The position numbers were made by a program, and so were the translations under genes. A model generated the notes under the pieces. The model had not been told where the DNA came from, ran no database searches, and was given only the letters and a program-made list of their open reading frames with translations. This document shows positions 7,777 through 13,927 of a stretch of DNA of 26,539 nucleotides, in pieces. Every line of letters starts with the position of its first letter. The stretch's first letter is position 1. Source of the DNA: an uncultured Collinsella sp. (GTDB lineage: Bacteria > Actinomycetota > Coriobacteriia > Coriobacteriales > Coriobacteriaceae); assembly GCA_900756725.1 (NCBI GenBank), contig CAAELJ010000107.1, positions 1-26,539 of the forward strand. Reading direction: 5' to 3'.

Positions 7777-7826
7777 ACCTCAACTTGAACCTTAAAGGTT
7801 CTAAAGGGTCAAGTTGAACTTGAGGT
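7777..7826. promoter_or_regulatory. Cluster of MerR/SoxR-like palindromes between divergent wall genes
   Basis: The 314-base gap 7717-8030 has no ORF I would support. It contains a perfect 15-base palindrome GAACCTTAAAGGTTC (7787-7801), a second one TCAAGTTGAACTTGA (7809-7823), and an outer pair ACCTCAACTT (7777-7786) / AACTTGAGGT (7817-7826) with one mismatch. AACTTGAGG is identical to a half of the known SoxR box, and the AACCTTAAAGGTT form resembles other MerR-family operators. No MerR-type gene is in the window. Confidence 0.45.
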
Positions 7827-7944
7827 TTTGGCCTTGACCTGCAGTTATAGTGAATTGTTAAGAAACCATAGAGTTCAACTTTAACGTTACGGAACCCTGC
7901 GGGCTCGATCATAAGCGCCTGCTTGCCATAGATATGGTGGAACT

Positions 7945-7974
7945 TTGGGAAGCGGCAGTTTGGCACGCTAGAAT
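7945..7974 (+). promoter_or_regulatory. Weak candidate promoter for the D-aspartate ligase/racemase pair
   Basis: TTGGGA (7945-7950) and TAGAAT (7969-7974) are separated by 18 bases and lie about 57 bases before the ligase start. Only the -10 is a reasonable match. Confidence 0.3.
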
Positions 7975-8030
7975 AAACCAGTTGCATAAAGACCGCCCAT
8001 CGTACGGGCAGTTGATGATAGGAAGTTTCC

Positions 8031-9287
8031 ATGGCATTGCAGTTTACAGAGCGCGAGTTTATACCCGTGCTGCTCGGCGGCGATATCAACGCCTATTCGG
8101 TGGCGCGCGCCTTCTACGAGGAGTATCAGGTCAAGAGCCTGGTCTTTGGCAAGTATCAGACGGGTCCTGCATACCGCAGCCAGATTATCGACTATACGCC
8201 CAATGTGGATATCGACACTATGCCGGTCATGATCGAGACCGTCAACGGCATTGCACAGGCCAATCCCGATAAGAAGATTATCCTCATGGGCTGCGGCGAT
8301 AACTACGTCGCGCTTGCCGCACAGGCTCAGGATGCCGGCCAGCTTGCCTCCAACGTCATCGCGCCCTATGCGCCCTACAGTATGCTCGAGCAGTGCCAGA
8401 AGAAGGAGATCTTCTACGAGCTGTGCGAGAAGCACGGTGTACCCTATCCGCACACGTTTACCTTTACCATGGCGATGCTCAACGCCCAGGGCGAGGCTTC
8501 CGCCGAGGTGCTCGACCAGATCGACTTTCCCTTCCCGATGATTCTGAAGCCCTCTGACGGCATCATGTGGTGGGAGCACGAGTTCGAGGGCCAGAAGAAG
8601 GCCTACGAGATTGCCGATCGCGCCGAGCTGGAGCAGGTCATTCGCGATGTGTACGCCAGTGGCTACACCGATGACCTCATCTTGCAGGACCGCGTGCCCG
8701 GCAACGACGAGTACATGCGCGTGCTTACCAGTTATTCCGACCGCAACGGCAAGGTTCGCATGATGTGCCTGGGTCACGTGCTGCTCGAGGAGCATCAGCC
8801 CCATGGTGTCGGCAACCACGCCTGCATCATCACCGAGCCCAACGACGAGCTCATGGGTGGCGTGCGCAAGCTGCTTGAGGACCTTAAGTTCACGGGCTTC
8901 TCCAACTTCGACGTCAAGTACGACCAACGCGATGGTTCGTTTAAGTTCTTCGACTTCAACACGCGTCAGGGCCGCAGTAACTACTACGTCACCAACAGCG
9001 GCTTTAACGTTGCTAAATACGTGGTGGATGAGTACGTCTATAACCGTCCGTTTGAGCCGGAATTTGTGACGGCGCAGGACGAGGCGCTGTGGATGGTTGT
9101 CCCCATGGGCGTCGTTGACAAGTATGTCAAGGACCCCGAGCTGCGTGCGAAGGCGCATCGTCTGGCCAAGGAGGGCAAGGCTGCCGATCCTTCGTTTATG
9201 AAGGGCGATTTTGTCTTTAACCGCTGGTTGCGCATGTGGCACACCAAGCTGCGTCACTTTAAGCTGTTCAAGACGTATTACAAGTAG
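8031..9287 (+). CDS. ATP-grasp D-aspartate ligase (peptidoglycan cross-bridge)
   Basis: The 418-residue protein matches the Enterococcus faecium D-aspartate ligase Aslfm pattern, as I remember it, over most of its length. Shared blocks are EFIPVLLGGDINAYSVARAF near the N-terminus, ACGD-like MGCGDNY, FYELCEKHGVPYPHT, MILKPSDG, ILQDRVPGNDEYMRVLTSY, VRMMCLGHVLLEE, FTGFSNFDVKYDQRDGSFKFFDFN and RQGRSNYYVT. The last blocks hold the metal and ATP ligands of the ATP-grasp fold. The enzyme activates the beta-carboxyl of D-Asp as a phosphate and joins it to the side-chain amine of the stem-peptide diamino acid (Lys or Orn). AGGAAG lies 6-7 bases before the ATG. The next gene is an aspartate racemase, the expected supplier of D-Asp, which supports the call. 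Confidence 0.85.
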   Translation: MALQFTEREFIPVLLGGDINAYSVARAFYEEYQVKSLVFGKYQTGPAYRSQIIDYTPNVDIDTMPVMIETVNGIAQANPDKKIILMGCGDNYVALAAQAQDAGQLASNVIAPYAPYSMLEQCQKKEIFYELCEKHGVPYPHTFTFTMAMLNAQGEASAEVLDQIDFPFPMILKPSDGIMWWEHEFEGQKKAYEIADRAELEQVIRDVYASGYTDDLILQDRVPGNDEYMRVLTSYSDRNGKVRMMCLGHVLLEEHQPHGVGNHACIITEPNDELMGGVRKLLEDLKFTGFSNFDVKYDQRDGSFKFFDFNTRQGRSNYYVTNSGFNVAKYVVDEYVYNRPFEPEFVTAQDEALWMVVPMGVVDKYVKDPELRAKAHRLAKEGKAADPSFMKGDFVFNRWLRMWHTKLRHFKLFKTYYK

Positions 9288-9296
9288 ATGAGCGCG

Positions 9297-9326
9297 GCGC
9301 CCGCCCGGTTTGCATCGGACGGGCGC
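9297..9326 (+). other. Intergenic hairpin between ligase and racemase
   Basis: GCGCCCGCCC (9297-9306) pairs with GGACGGGCGC (9317-9326) with one mismatch. There is no T-tract, so it is probably an mRNA stability or processing element inside a two-gene transcript rather than a terminator. Confidence 0.4.
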
Positions 9327-9371
9327 GGGCATGATACGAGCAATTGCATGGGCGTCACCAAGGAGGCGGCG

Positions 9372-10118
9372 ATGGAAAAGCTGGGAGTTATCGGCGGCAT
9401 GGGCGCTGAGGCCACGTCGTATTACTACGACCAGGTCGTGCGTCATACGGCTGCTGCCTGTGATCAGGAGCATATCGACATGGTGGTGCTTTCCAAGTCG
9501 ACCATGCCCGACCGTACGCTGGCCATCAAGACCGGCGAGCATGCCGAGCTGCTGGCGACCATGAAGGAATGTGCACGGGCACTCGAGACACTGGGCTGCG
9601 CGCACATTGCCATTCCCTGCAACACATCGCACTACTTCTACGACCAGATTCAGTCGTTTACCAAGGTGCCGATTATCCACATGCCGCGTGAGTCGGTGCG
9701 CTATGCCCTGGCGGGCGCGGTGATGGGGGAGTGCGAGTTCGATCCCAACCTGAGCATGCCGTCCGAGCCGGTGCGCAAGATCGGCATCATGGGCACTGAC
9801 GGCACCGTGGGTGCAGGCGTCTATGGGCGCGAGTGCGAGGCCGCGGGCGTCGAGGTCGTCTATCCCAGCGAGAAGCGCCAGGCCGACGTGATGTCGCTGA
9901 TTTATGATGACGTGAAGGCCGGACGCGAGCCCGATATGGACAAGTTTGACCGCGTGATGTGGGAGTTCGCCCGCAGCGGCTGCGACCGCGTCATTCTGGC
10001 CTGCACCGAGCTCTCGGTGCTGCAAAAGTACCGGGAGATGCCCGAGATTACCCTTGACGCCATGGACGTCCTGGTGCGCGAATCCATCATCCGCAGCGGC
10101 GCCCCCTACCGCCTGTAG
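9372..10118 (+). CDS. Aspartate/glutamate racemase family protein (probable aspartate racemase)
   Basis: The 248-residue protein begins MEKLGVIGGMGAEATSYYYDQVV, typical of the family. The two catalytic cysteines are in IPCNTSHYFYDQ (about residue 83) and ILACTELSVL (about residue 210), so the cofactor-independent two-base mechanism is intact. A central IGIMGTDGTVGAGVYGREC block binds the substrate carboxylates. The reading frame extends upstream to 9288, but AGGAGG at 9361-9366 is ideally placed for the ATG at 9372. It follows the D-aspartate ligase by 84 bases on the same strand, so the likely role is L-Asp to D-Asp conversion for the cross-bridge. An amino-acid racemase of different specificity cannot be excluded. 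Confidence 0.88.
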   Translation: MEKLGVIGGMGAEATSYYYDQVVRHTAAACDQEHIDMVVLSKSTMPDRTLAIKTGEHAELLATMKECARALETLGCAHIAIPCNTSHYFYDQIQSFTKVPIIHMPRESVRYALAGAVMGECEFDPNLSMPSEPVRKIGIMGTDGTVGAGVYGRECEAAGVEVVYPSEKRQADVMSLIYDDVKAGREPDMDKFDRVMWEFARSGCDRVILACTELSVLQKYREMPEITLDAMDVLVRESIIRSGAPYRL

Positions 10119-10125
10119 CCCTCGA

Positions 10126-10158
10126 CCTGCCAAAAAGGGACAGGTTTATTTTGGTAGG
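10126..10158. repeat. REP-like inverted repeat
   Basis: CCTGCCAAAA (10126-10135) and TTTTGGTAGG (10149-10158) form arms differing at one base around AGGGACAGGTTTA. Small intergenic palindromes of this build (a short GGGACA-type core in a palindrome) are often dispersed copies; I cannot test copy number here. Confidence 0.4.
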
Positions 10159-10177
10159 TTTTATCTGGGGGAACAGT

Positions 10178-10214
10178 AAGGCCTCGACTCGTTTGGTGCG
10201 AGCCGAGGCCTTTT
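10178..10214. terminator. Bidirectional intrinsic terminator
   Basis: AAGGCCTCG-A-CTCG pairs with CGAG-C-CGAGGCCTT around a TTTGGTG loop, and TTTT continues on the plus strand. It lies between the convergent racemase and ECF T-component genes. Confidence 0.75.
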
Positions 10215-10242
10215 GAATTTGTCGGTTGCCGGGGGCGATGGG

Positions 10243-10989
10243 TTAAAACAGGAAGCCGAGGACGATGAGGGCAATGCTGACAATAAGTATGGCAATGTCC
10301 AGGCCCTTGATGGGGTAGCGCTTGTACGAGCTCGCGCGCGTGCGCAGGTAGAAGCCGCGCTGCTCGGCTGCCAGGGCCGTGGCATCGGTTTTACCCACGC
10401 TCGAGATCAGTAGCGGCACGCACAGCGGCAGCATGAGCTTGAGCTTCTTGATGGGGTTCTTGGTGTCATACTCGATGCCGCGTGCGGTCTGCGCCTCCAT
10501 GATGGCGTTCATCTCCTGGCCAAACACTGGCACAAAGCGCAGCGCCGTGGTAAAGGTGAAGGCGTAACGATACGGAACGTGCAGCACCTCGACGCAGGCG
10601 TTGGCAAGGTCGTTGAGCTTGGTCACCATGAGCATCAGAATAAGCGGTAGCGCCACGCCCAGCAGACGCAGACAGGCCTTTGTTCCGGTGATGAGGCCTT
10701 CATCGGTGACAAAGCTCCACACCACGTTGCCATCGCGCATAAAAGCCAGCTGCAGCACCAGCATGATGAGCGCGAGTGGAATCAGCAGCTTGAGCAGCGC
10801 GAGCAGGCGGTCGACGACGCCGGCGTAGGCTCCCAGCGCGAGCGTGAGCGCCAGAAAGCCCAGCAGTGCCACATAGGTGTCGGACAAGAAGATACCGATG
10901 ATGATGGCGGCGGCGAGGCCCAGTTTGATGACGGGGTTCAGGCGGTGTAGCAGCGTGTCACCCGGCATGTAGTCGATGACGTTAACCAC
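10243..10989 (-). CDS. ECF transporter transmembrane (T) component
   Basis: The protein of about 248 residues has several hydrophobic segments and the T-component signature: two Arg-Gly motifs in cytoplasmic coupling helices, EAQTARGIEYD (about residue 170) and AEQRGFYLR (about residue 215). These docking helices bind the grooves of the two ATPases. I chose the GTG at 10989, preceded by GAGGAG and overlapping the ATPase stop codon by 8 bases, rather than the longer frame from 11034. A downstream ATG (MPGDTLLHRLNP) is a second option. It is the last gene of an S-A-T operon and would form one dedicated transporter with its neighbours. Its product spans the membrane and links ATP hydrolysis to tilting of the S component. 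Confidence 0.85.
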   Translation of the reverse strand: MVNVIDYMPGDTLLHRLNPVIKLGLAAAIIIGIFLSDTYVALLGFLALTLALGAYAGVVDRLLALLKLLIPLALIMLVLQLAFMRDGNVVWSFVTDEGLITGTKACLRLLGVALPLILMLMVTKLNDLANACVEVLHVPYRYAFTFTTALRFVPVFGQEMNAIMEAQTARGIEYDTKNPIKKLKLMLPLCVPLLISSVGKTDATALAAEQRGFYLRTRASSYKRYPIKGLDIAILIVSIALIVLGFLF

Positions 10990-12733
10990 GGCGGACCATC
11001 TCCTCGGTAATGCGAACGATATCAGTGACCTCACTCACCTGTGTAAAGGCGGGCGAGACGGTGGATGCCAGACGGCGCGAGAGTTCGATGACCTGGGGCG
11101 GCTCAACGTAGGCACGCTGCATGAGCTCGATGTTCGAGAACAGCTCGTGCGTGCGGCCGCGGTCGAGGATGCGACCGTTGGCCATCACCACGATGCGCTC
11201 GGCAAAGTCGGAAACGACTTCCATGTCGTGACAGACCATGATAATGGCGCAACCGCGCTCGGCCATGGTGCGCACCGTTTCCATCACGGTCATGCACTCG
11301 CGGTAGTCCAGGCCGCTCGTGGGTTCGTCGAGCACCACGATCTTGGGCTCGACCACTACAACGGATGCCAGCGCCACCATCTGGCGCTGGCCGCGTGACA
11401 GCGAGAACGGTGCCTCGTCGGCGGGCAGGCCAAAGCGGTCGATGACCAGCTGGGCGCGACGCAGGGCTTCGGCGCGGTCGATGCCGGCAAGCTCTAGACC
11501 AAAGGCGACCTCGTCGAGCACGGTGTCTTTGCAGATTTGACGGTCGGGGTTCTGGAAAAGCGTTGCCACTTCGTGTGCGATGCGGCTCGTGGGAACCGAT
11601 GCCGTGTCCAAGCCCGTAACGCGTACGCTGCCCGATGCGGGCTTGAGCAAACCCGTGAGCAGTTTGGTGAGCGTGGTTTTGCCGGCTCCGTTTTGGCCGA
11701 CAATGCCCACGAGCTCGCCGGGGTAGAGCGTCAAGTTGAGGTCGTGGACGGCGGCGCCTCCATGGGGGTAGGAAAACTCGACATGGTCAAAGGTGAGCAC
11801 CGGCTCGGCGTCTTTCGCATGCGGGCGCAGCGACGGCGCGTGCGGGGAGCCTGCGGGCGCCTGGGTATCGCTTGTCGCACGGTCGGGGTCGACGATTTCC
11901 GTGATCAGGCGTTCTGCCTCGTCGACATCCAGACAGGGCGTGCCGCTTACCAAGCCATCGGCCTCGAGACTGTTGAAGATGCGCGTGACGCGCGGACAAT
12001 CGACACCGATGACGCGAAGCTCGTCGGTGTGCGCAAAGACTTCGTGCGGCTCACCTTGCAGCGCGATCTGGCCGTGATCGAGCACCAACACGCGGTTGCA
12101 GTACTCCGAAAGTAAAGCGACCTTTTGCTCAACGACGACGATGGTGATGCCGAGCGCGCGGTTTGCCTCGCGCAGCGTCTCGAAGACTAAGGTGGAACTG
12201 GCGGGATCAAGCGCTGCGGTTGGCTCATCGAGCACTAAGACGCGCGGGCGCATAGCGAGGATGGCGGCGATAGCTACCTTTTGCTTTTGGCCGCCCGAGA
12301 GGGTGGCGATCTCGCGGTCGCGCAGGTCGCTGATGCCGACGGTCTTAAGCGTCTCACTCACGTGCTGCTCGATCTGGTCGTGCGGAACGCCAAAGTTCTC
12401 GAGACCAAAGAGCATCTCATCCTCAACGACCGAAGCGACCATCTGCGTATCGATGTCCTGCAGTACGCTACCGACGACCTGCGATACGTCGGTGAGCGAG
12501 ACCTCGCAGGTGTCGTGGCCGTCAACTAACACGGAGCCATAAAAGGCGCCGGTGTAATGGTGAGGCACAGCGCCCGACAGACAGGCGGCAAGTGTGGACT
12601 TACCAGCGCCCGAGGGCCCGATGATGCCGATGAAATCTCCCTTGTTCACGCTGAGCGAAACGTGGCTGAGCGCCTGCTCGGTTTGCGTGCCATAGGAGAA
12701 CGAGACATCGTCGACGTTGATGATCGTTTCCAT
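10982..12733 (-). CDS. ECF transporter ATPase, two ABC domains fused (EcfA-EcfA')
   Basis: The 583-residue protein contains two complete ABC ATPase domains in one chain. Domain 1 has Walker A GPSGAGKST (about residues 39-47), Q-loop SVLQDIDTQ, signature LSGGQKQ and Walker B VLVLDEPTAALD. Domain 2 has Walker A GQNGAGKTT (about residue 344), Q-loop LFQNPDRQ, the variant signature LSRGQRQ and Walker B IVVLDEPTSGLD, followed by a conserved CHD switch histidine. A low-complexity linker (about residues 285-315) joins them. AAAGG lies 5 bases before the ATG. The LSRGQ variant in domain 2 may make the two sites unequal, though this is only inference. The protein powers uptake together with the adjacent T and S components. 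Confidence 0.9.
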   Translation of the reverse strand: METIINVDDVSFSYGTQTEQALSHVSLSVNKGDFIGIIGPSGAGKSTLAACLSGAVPHHYTGAFYGSVLVDGHDTCEVSLTDVSQVVGSVLQDIDTQMVASVVEDEMLFGLENFGVPHDQIEQHVSETLKTVGISDLRDREIATLSGGQKQKVAIAAILAMRPRVLVLDEPTAALDPASSTLVFETLREANRALGITIVVVEQKVALLSEYCNRVLVLDHGQIALQGEPHEVFAHTDELRVIGVDCPRVTRIFNSLEADGLVSGTPCLDVDEAERLITEIVDPDRATSDTQAPAGSPHAPSLRPHAKDAEPVLTFDHVEFSYPHGGAAVHDLNLTLYPGELVGIVGQNGAGKTTLTKLLTGLLKPASGSVRVTGLDTASVPTSRIAHEVATLFQNPDRQICKDTVLDEVAFGLELAGIDRAEALRRAQLVIDRFGLPADEAPFSLSRGQRQMVALASVVVVEPKIVVLDEPTSGLDYRECMTVMETVRTMAERGCAIIMVCHDMEVVSDFAERIVVMANGRILDRGRTHELFSNIELMQRAYVEPPQVIELSRRLASTVSPAFTQVSEVTDIVRITEEMVRRG

Positions 12734-12751
12734 GGATACCTTTCATAGTCA

Positions 12752-12795
12752 TTGGGGACGTTCTTACATGACTGGTCGTTTAGCAACGTCCCCAA
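12752..12795. repeat. REP-like palindrome between the S and ATPase genes
   Basis: TTGGGGACGTT (12752-12762) and AACGTCCCCAA (12785-12795) form a perfect 11-base stem with a 22-base loop containing GACTGGTC. There is no T-tract. It lies just upstream of the ATPase ribosome-binding site on the minus strand. Confidence 0.5.
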
Positions 12796-12838
12796 AAGCT
12801 CGTTGTTTGGGACTGTCTTTGGCGGTGAAGCACGAAGA

Positions 12839-12938
12839 CGGCTTTACGAGGGGCCCAGGTTGGCGCGAAAGAGGAGCGAAGCGTACTTGGGTACGCGAGC
12901 GACGAATGAACGCCAAGATGGGGTGGCTCGTAAAGCCG
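12839..12938. other. About 100-base nested hairpin element (possible structured RNA or repeat)
   Basis: CGGCTTTACGAG (12839-12850) pairs perfectly with CTCGTAAAGCCG (12927-12938). Inside it CCCA (12854-12857) pairs with TGGG (12919-12922), TTGGCG (12860-12865) with CGCCAA (12911-12916), and GCGTAC (12881-12886) with GTACGC (12891-12896) around a TTGG loop. The element begins 6 bases after the S-component stop codon on the minus strand. It accounts for most of the 211-base gap between the S and ATPase genes, which contains no supported ORF. Confidence 0.55.
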
Positions 12939-12944
12939 AGCAGG

Positions 12945-13520
12945 TTAGCTAAGCTTAAGTGCCTTCTGGATGGGCAGGTAGAGGGCGCCGACCAGGATGG
13001 CGTTAAACACGGCGGTCATGGCGACGACGGGCAGCATGGCTGCGGCGAGCTCGCTTACCACGCCGAGCATGGCCATCTTGATGACCATGAAGATGACGCC
13101 CGAGACAAAGGTGGTCACGAACGTTGCGACGATGGCGACGGCAGGCTTAACCTGGCCGTCCTTGGCGGCGGCGTTGACGATGAGGGCCATGAGCATGGCG
13201 GCGATGCCCTCGGCGGCAAAATCGACAAACGGCGAGGTGGTAGTGATCTGGATCACGGCCGCCGAGATGAGGCCAATGACGAGCGCCTGACCAATGTTGG
13301 GACGAACGACCAGGATGGTGAGGCAGAAGGCCGAGATGATGAACTCGGGGCTGATCATACCGCCCGAGATGCCCGAGATTGCCTTGCCGACGGTGAAGTT
13401 GAGGATGAAGCCGGCGGCAAGCAGGATGGCGAGCAGGACAAGAGCGCGGATATCGAGTTTACCGCGGTCGGCGGTCTGGACGGTGCGGGGCTGGGCGGTG
13501 GCGGTGGTGTTCTGAGACAT
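12945..13520 (-). CDS. ECF transporter substrate-binding (S) component, probably tryptophan-related
   Basis: The 191-residue protein has a short polar N-terminus (to about residue 24) and then about six hydrophobic segments (for example ALVLLAILLAAGFILNFTV and FIISAFCLTILVV), the size and topology of S components. GAAAGGA lies about 8 bases before the ATG at 13520; the upstream reading frame to 13637 crosses the attenuator and was rejected. The fused ATPase and T component follow on the same strand, so this is a dedicated ECF transporter. The substrate is inferred from the leader, which carries three Trp codons; the protein sequence itself does not prove tryptophan. Confidence 0.8.
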   Translation of the reverse strand: MSQNTTATAQPRTVQTADRGKLDIRALVLLAILLAAGFILNFTVGKAISGISGGMISPEFIISAFCLTILVVRPNIGQALVIGLISAAVIQITTTSPFVDFAAEGIAAMLMALIVNAAAKDGQVKPAVAIVATFVTTFVSGVIFMVIKMAMLGVVSELAAAMLPVVAMTAVFNAILVGALYLPIQKALKLS

Positions 13521-13566
13521 GGTGAAAGTCCTTTCAAAAAGGGGAGTGTAAGAGAAAAACGGAGGC

Positions 13567-13696
13567 GCGTGATGCGAATGCGATCGGGCTCGAGATAGAA
13601 AAAGGCCCCCGGTCGAAACCGGAGGCCTTCCAATCACCTAGAGCGCAAAAATAGGCGTGAGGGACTCACTATCGACCGATCGTATTCGCATCACGC
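13567..13696 (-). repeat. 20-base inverted repeat enclosing the attenuator terminator
   Basis: The leader codons just after the Trp run (13677-13696) are complementary to 13567-13586 over 20 bases with a single mismatch. The arms enclose the terminator stem completely, so readthrough RNA could fold into one long closed structure ahead of the S-component start. Confidence 0.65.
13599..13628 (-). terminator. Attenuator terminator of the ECF operon
   Basis: On the minus strand, AAGGCCTCCGGT and ACCGGGGGCCTT form a 12-pair stem with one U-G wobble, closed by a TTCG tetraloop and followed by five Ts (13599-13603). It lies 35 bases downstream of the leader-peptide stop and about 80 bases before the S-component start. 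Confidence 0.85.
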
Positions 13697-13734
13697 CACC
13701 ACCAGTTGTTGAGGGACTTCATCGTGGTCATCAT
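13669..13734 (-). CDS. Tryptophan-rich leader peptide of the ECF operon attenuator
   Basis: The 21-residue frame reads MMTTMKSLNNWWWRD followed by ANTIGR and TAG, with three consecutive Trp codons. AAAGGAG is placed about 8 bases before the first ATG. Leader peptides of this kind sense charged tRNA-Trp by ribosome stalling. The codons just before the stop (TCGGTCGA, 13672-13679) can pair with the loop and descending arm of the downstream terminator (UCGACCGG). They lie about 17-24 bases past the last Trp codon, so a ribosome stalled on Trp would leave them free and a ribosome at the stop codon would cover them. Confidence 0.85.
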   Translation of the reverse strand: MMTTMKSLNNWWWRDANTIGR

Positions 13735-13792
13735 CTTGGTGGCTCCTTTCGTGATGCCGTGGCGCGGTCGCACCTAGTTGCTGTTGCGCTGC

Positions 13793-13801
13793 ACTATAGC
13801 A
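13793..13801 (-). promoter_or_regulatory. Extended -10 promoter for the ECF operon leader
   Basis: TGCTATAGT on the minus strand is an extended -10 element. The -35 region has no good match. The expected transcription start is near 13786, about 50 bases before the leader-peptide ATG. Confidence 0.6.
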
Positions 13802-13820
13802 CAGCGAAGTGTGTGCGGGG

Positions 13821-13841
13821 AAATCTTTTTTGAAAAGATTT
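13821..13841. promoter_or_regulatory. A/T-rich palindrome just upstream of the ECF promoter
   Basis: AAATCTTTT and AAAAGATTT (9 bases each, 3-base loop) lie at the expected -35 edge of the leader promoter. It may be an operator or a weak end-of-transcript hairpin. The rest of 13842-13927 shows nothing I can support. Confidence 0.35.
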
Positions 13842-13927
13842 CAGCGGTGTTTCCTACCGGTCAAAAGGGCAGGCCGAGCGGTCGGGATGACTCATGCGAC
13901 CCACCCGTTTCTTGGAACGCGAGGGCC

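Noticed and set aside
6571..7788. 405-codon plus-strand ORF opposite the coiled-coil wall protein
   Set aside because: It is antisense to a gene with clear signal peptide, coiled coil and catalytic domain; its Leu/Gly-rich sequence mirrors Gln/Glu/Ala codons.
7777..7826. CRISPR-like repeat reading of the palindrome cluster
   Set aside because: The units are palindromes at irregular spacing with no repeat-spacer pattern.
9288..9371. N-terminal extension of the racemase from the ATG at 9288
   Set aside because: The AGGAGG at 9361 and the family start both favour 9372; the extension contains a hairpin.
7968..10133. 721-codon minus-strand ORF opposite the D-Asp ligase and racemase
   Set aside because: It lies wholly antisense to two well-supported genes, resembles no protein and is a typical by-product of high-GC codon use.
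12717..13598. 293-codon plus-strand ORF across the S component and gap
   Set aside because: Low-complexity Asp/Gly/His sequence antisense to a membrane protein.
13521..13637. N-terminal extension of the S component to 13637
   Set aside because: It would translate through the attenuator terminator; a good RBS serves the ATG at 13520.
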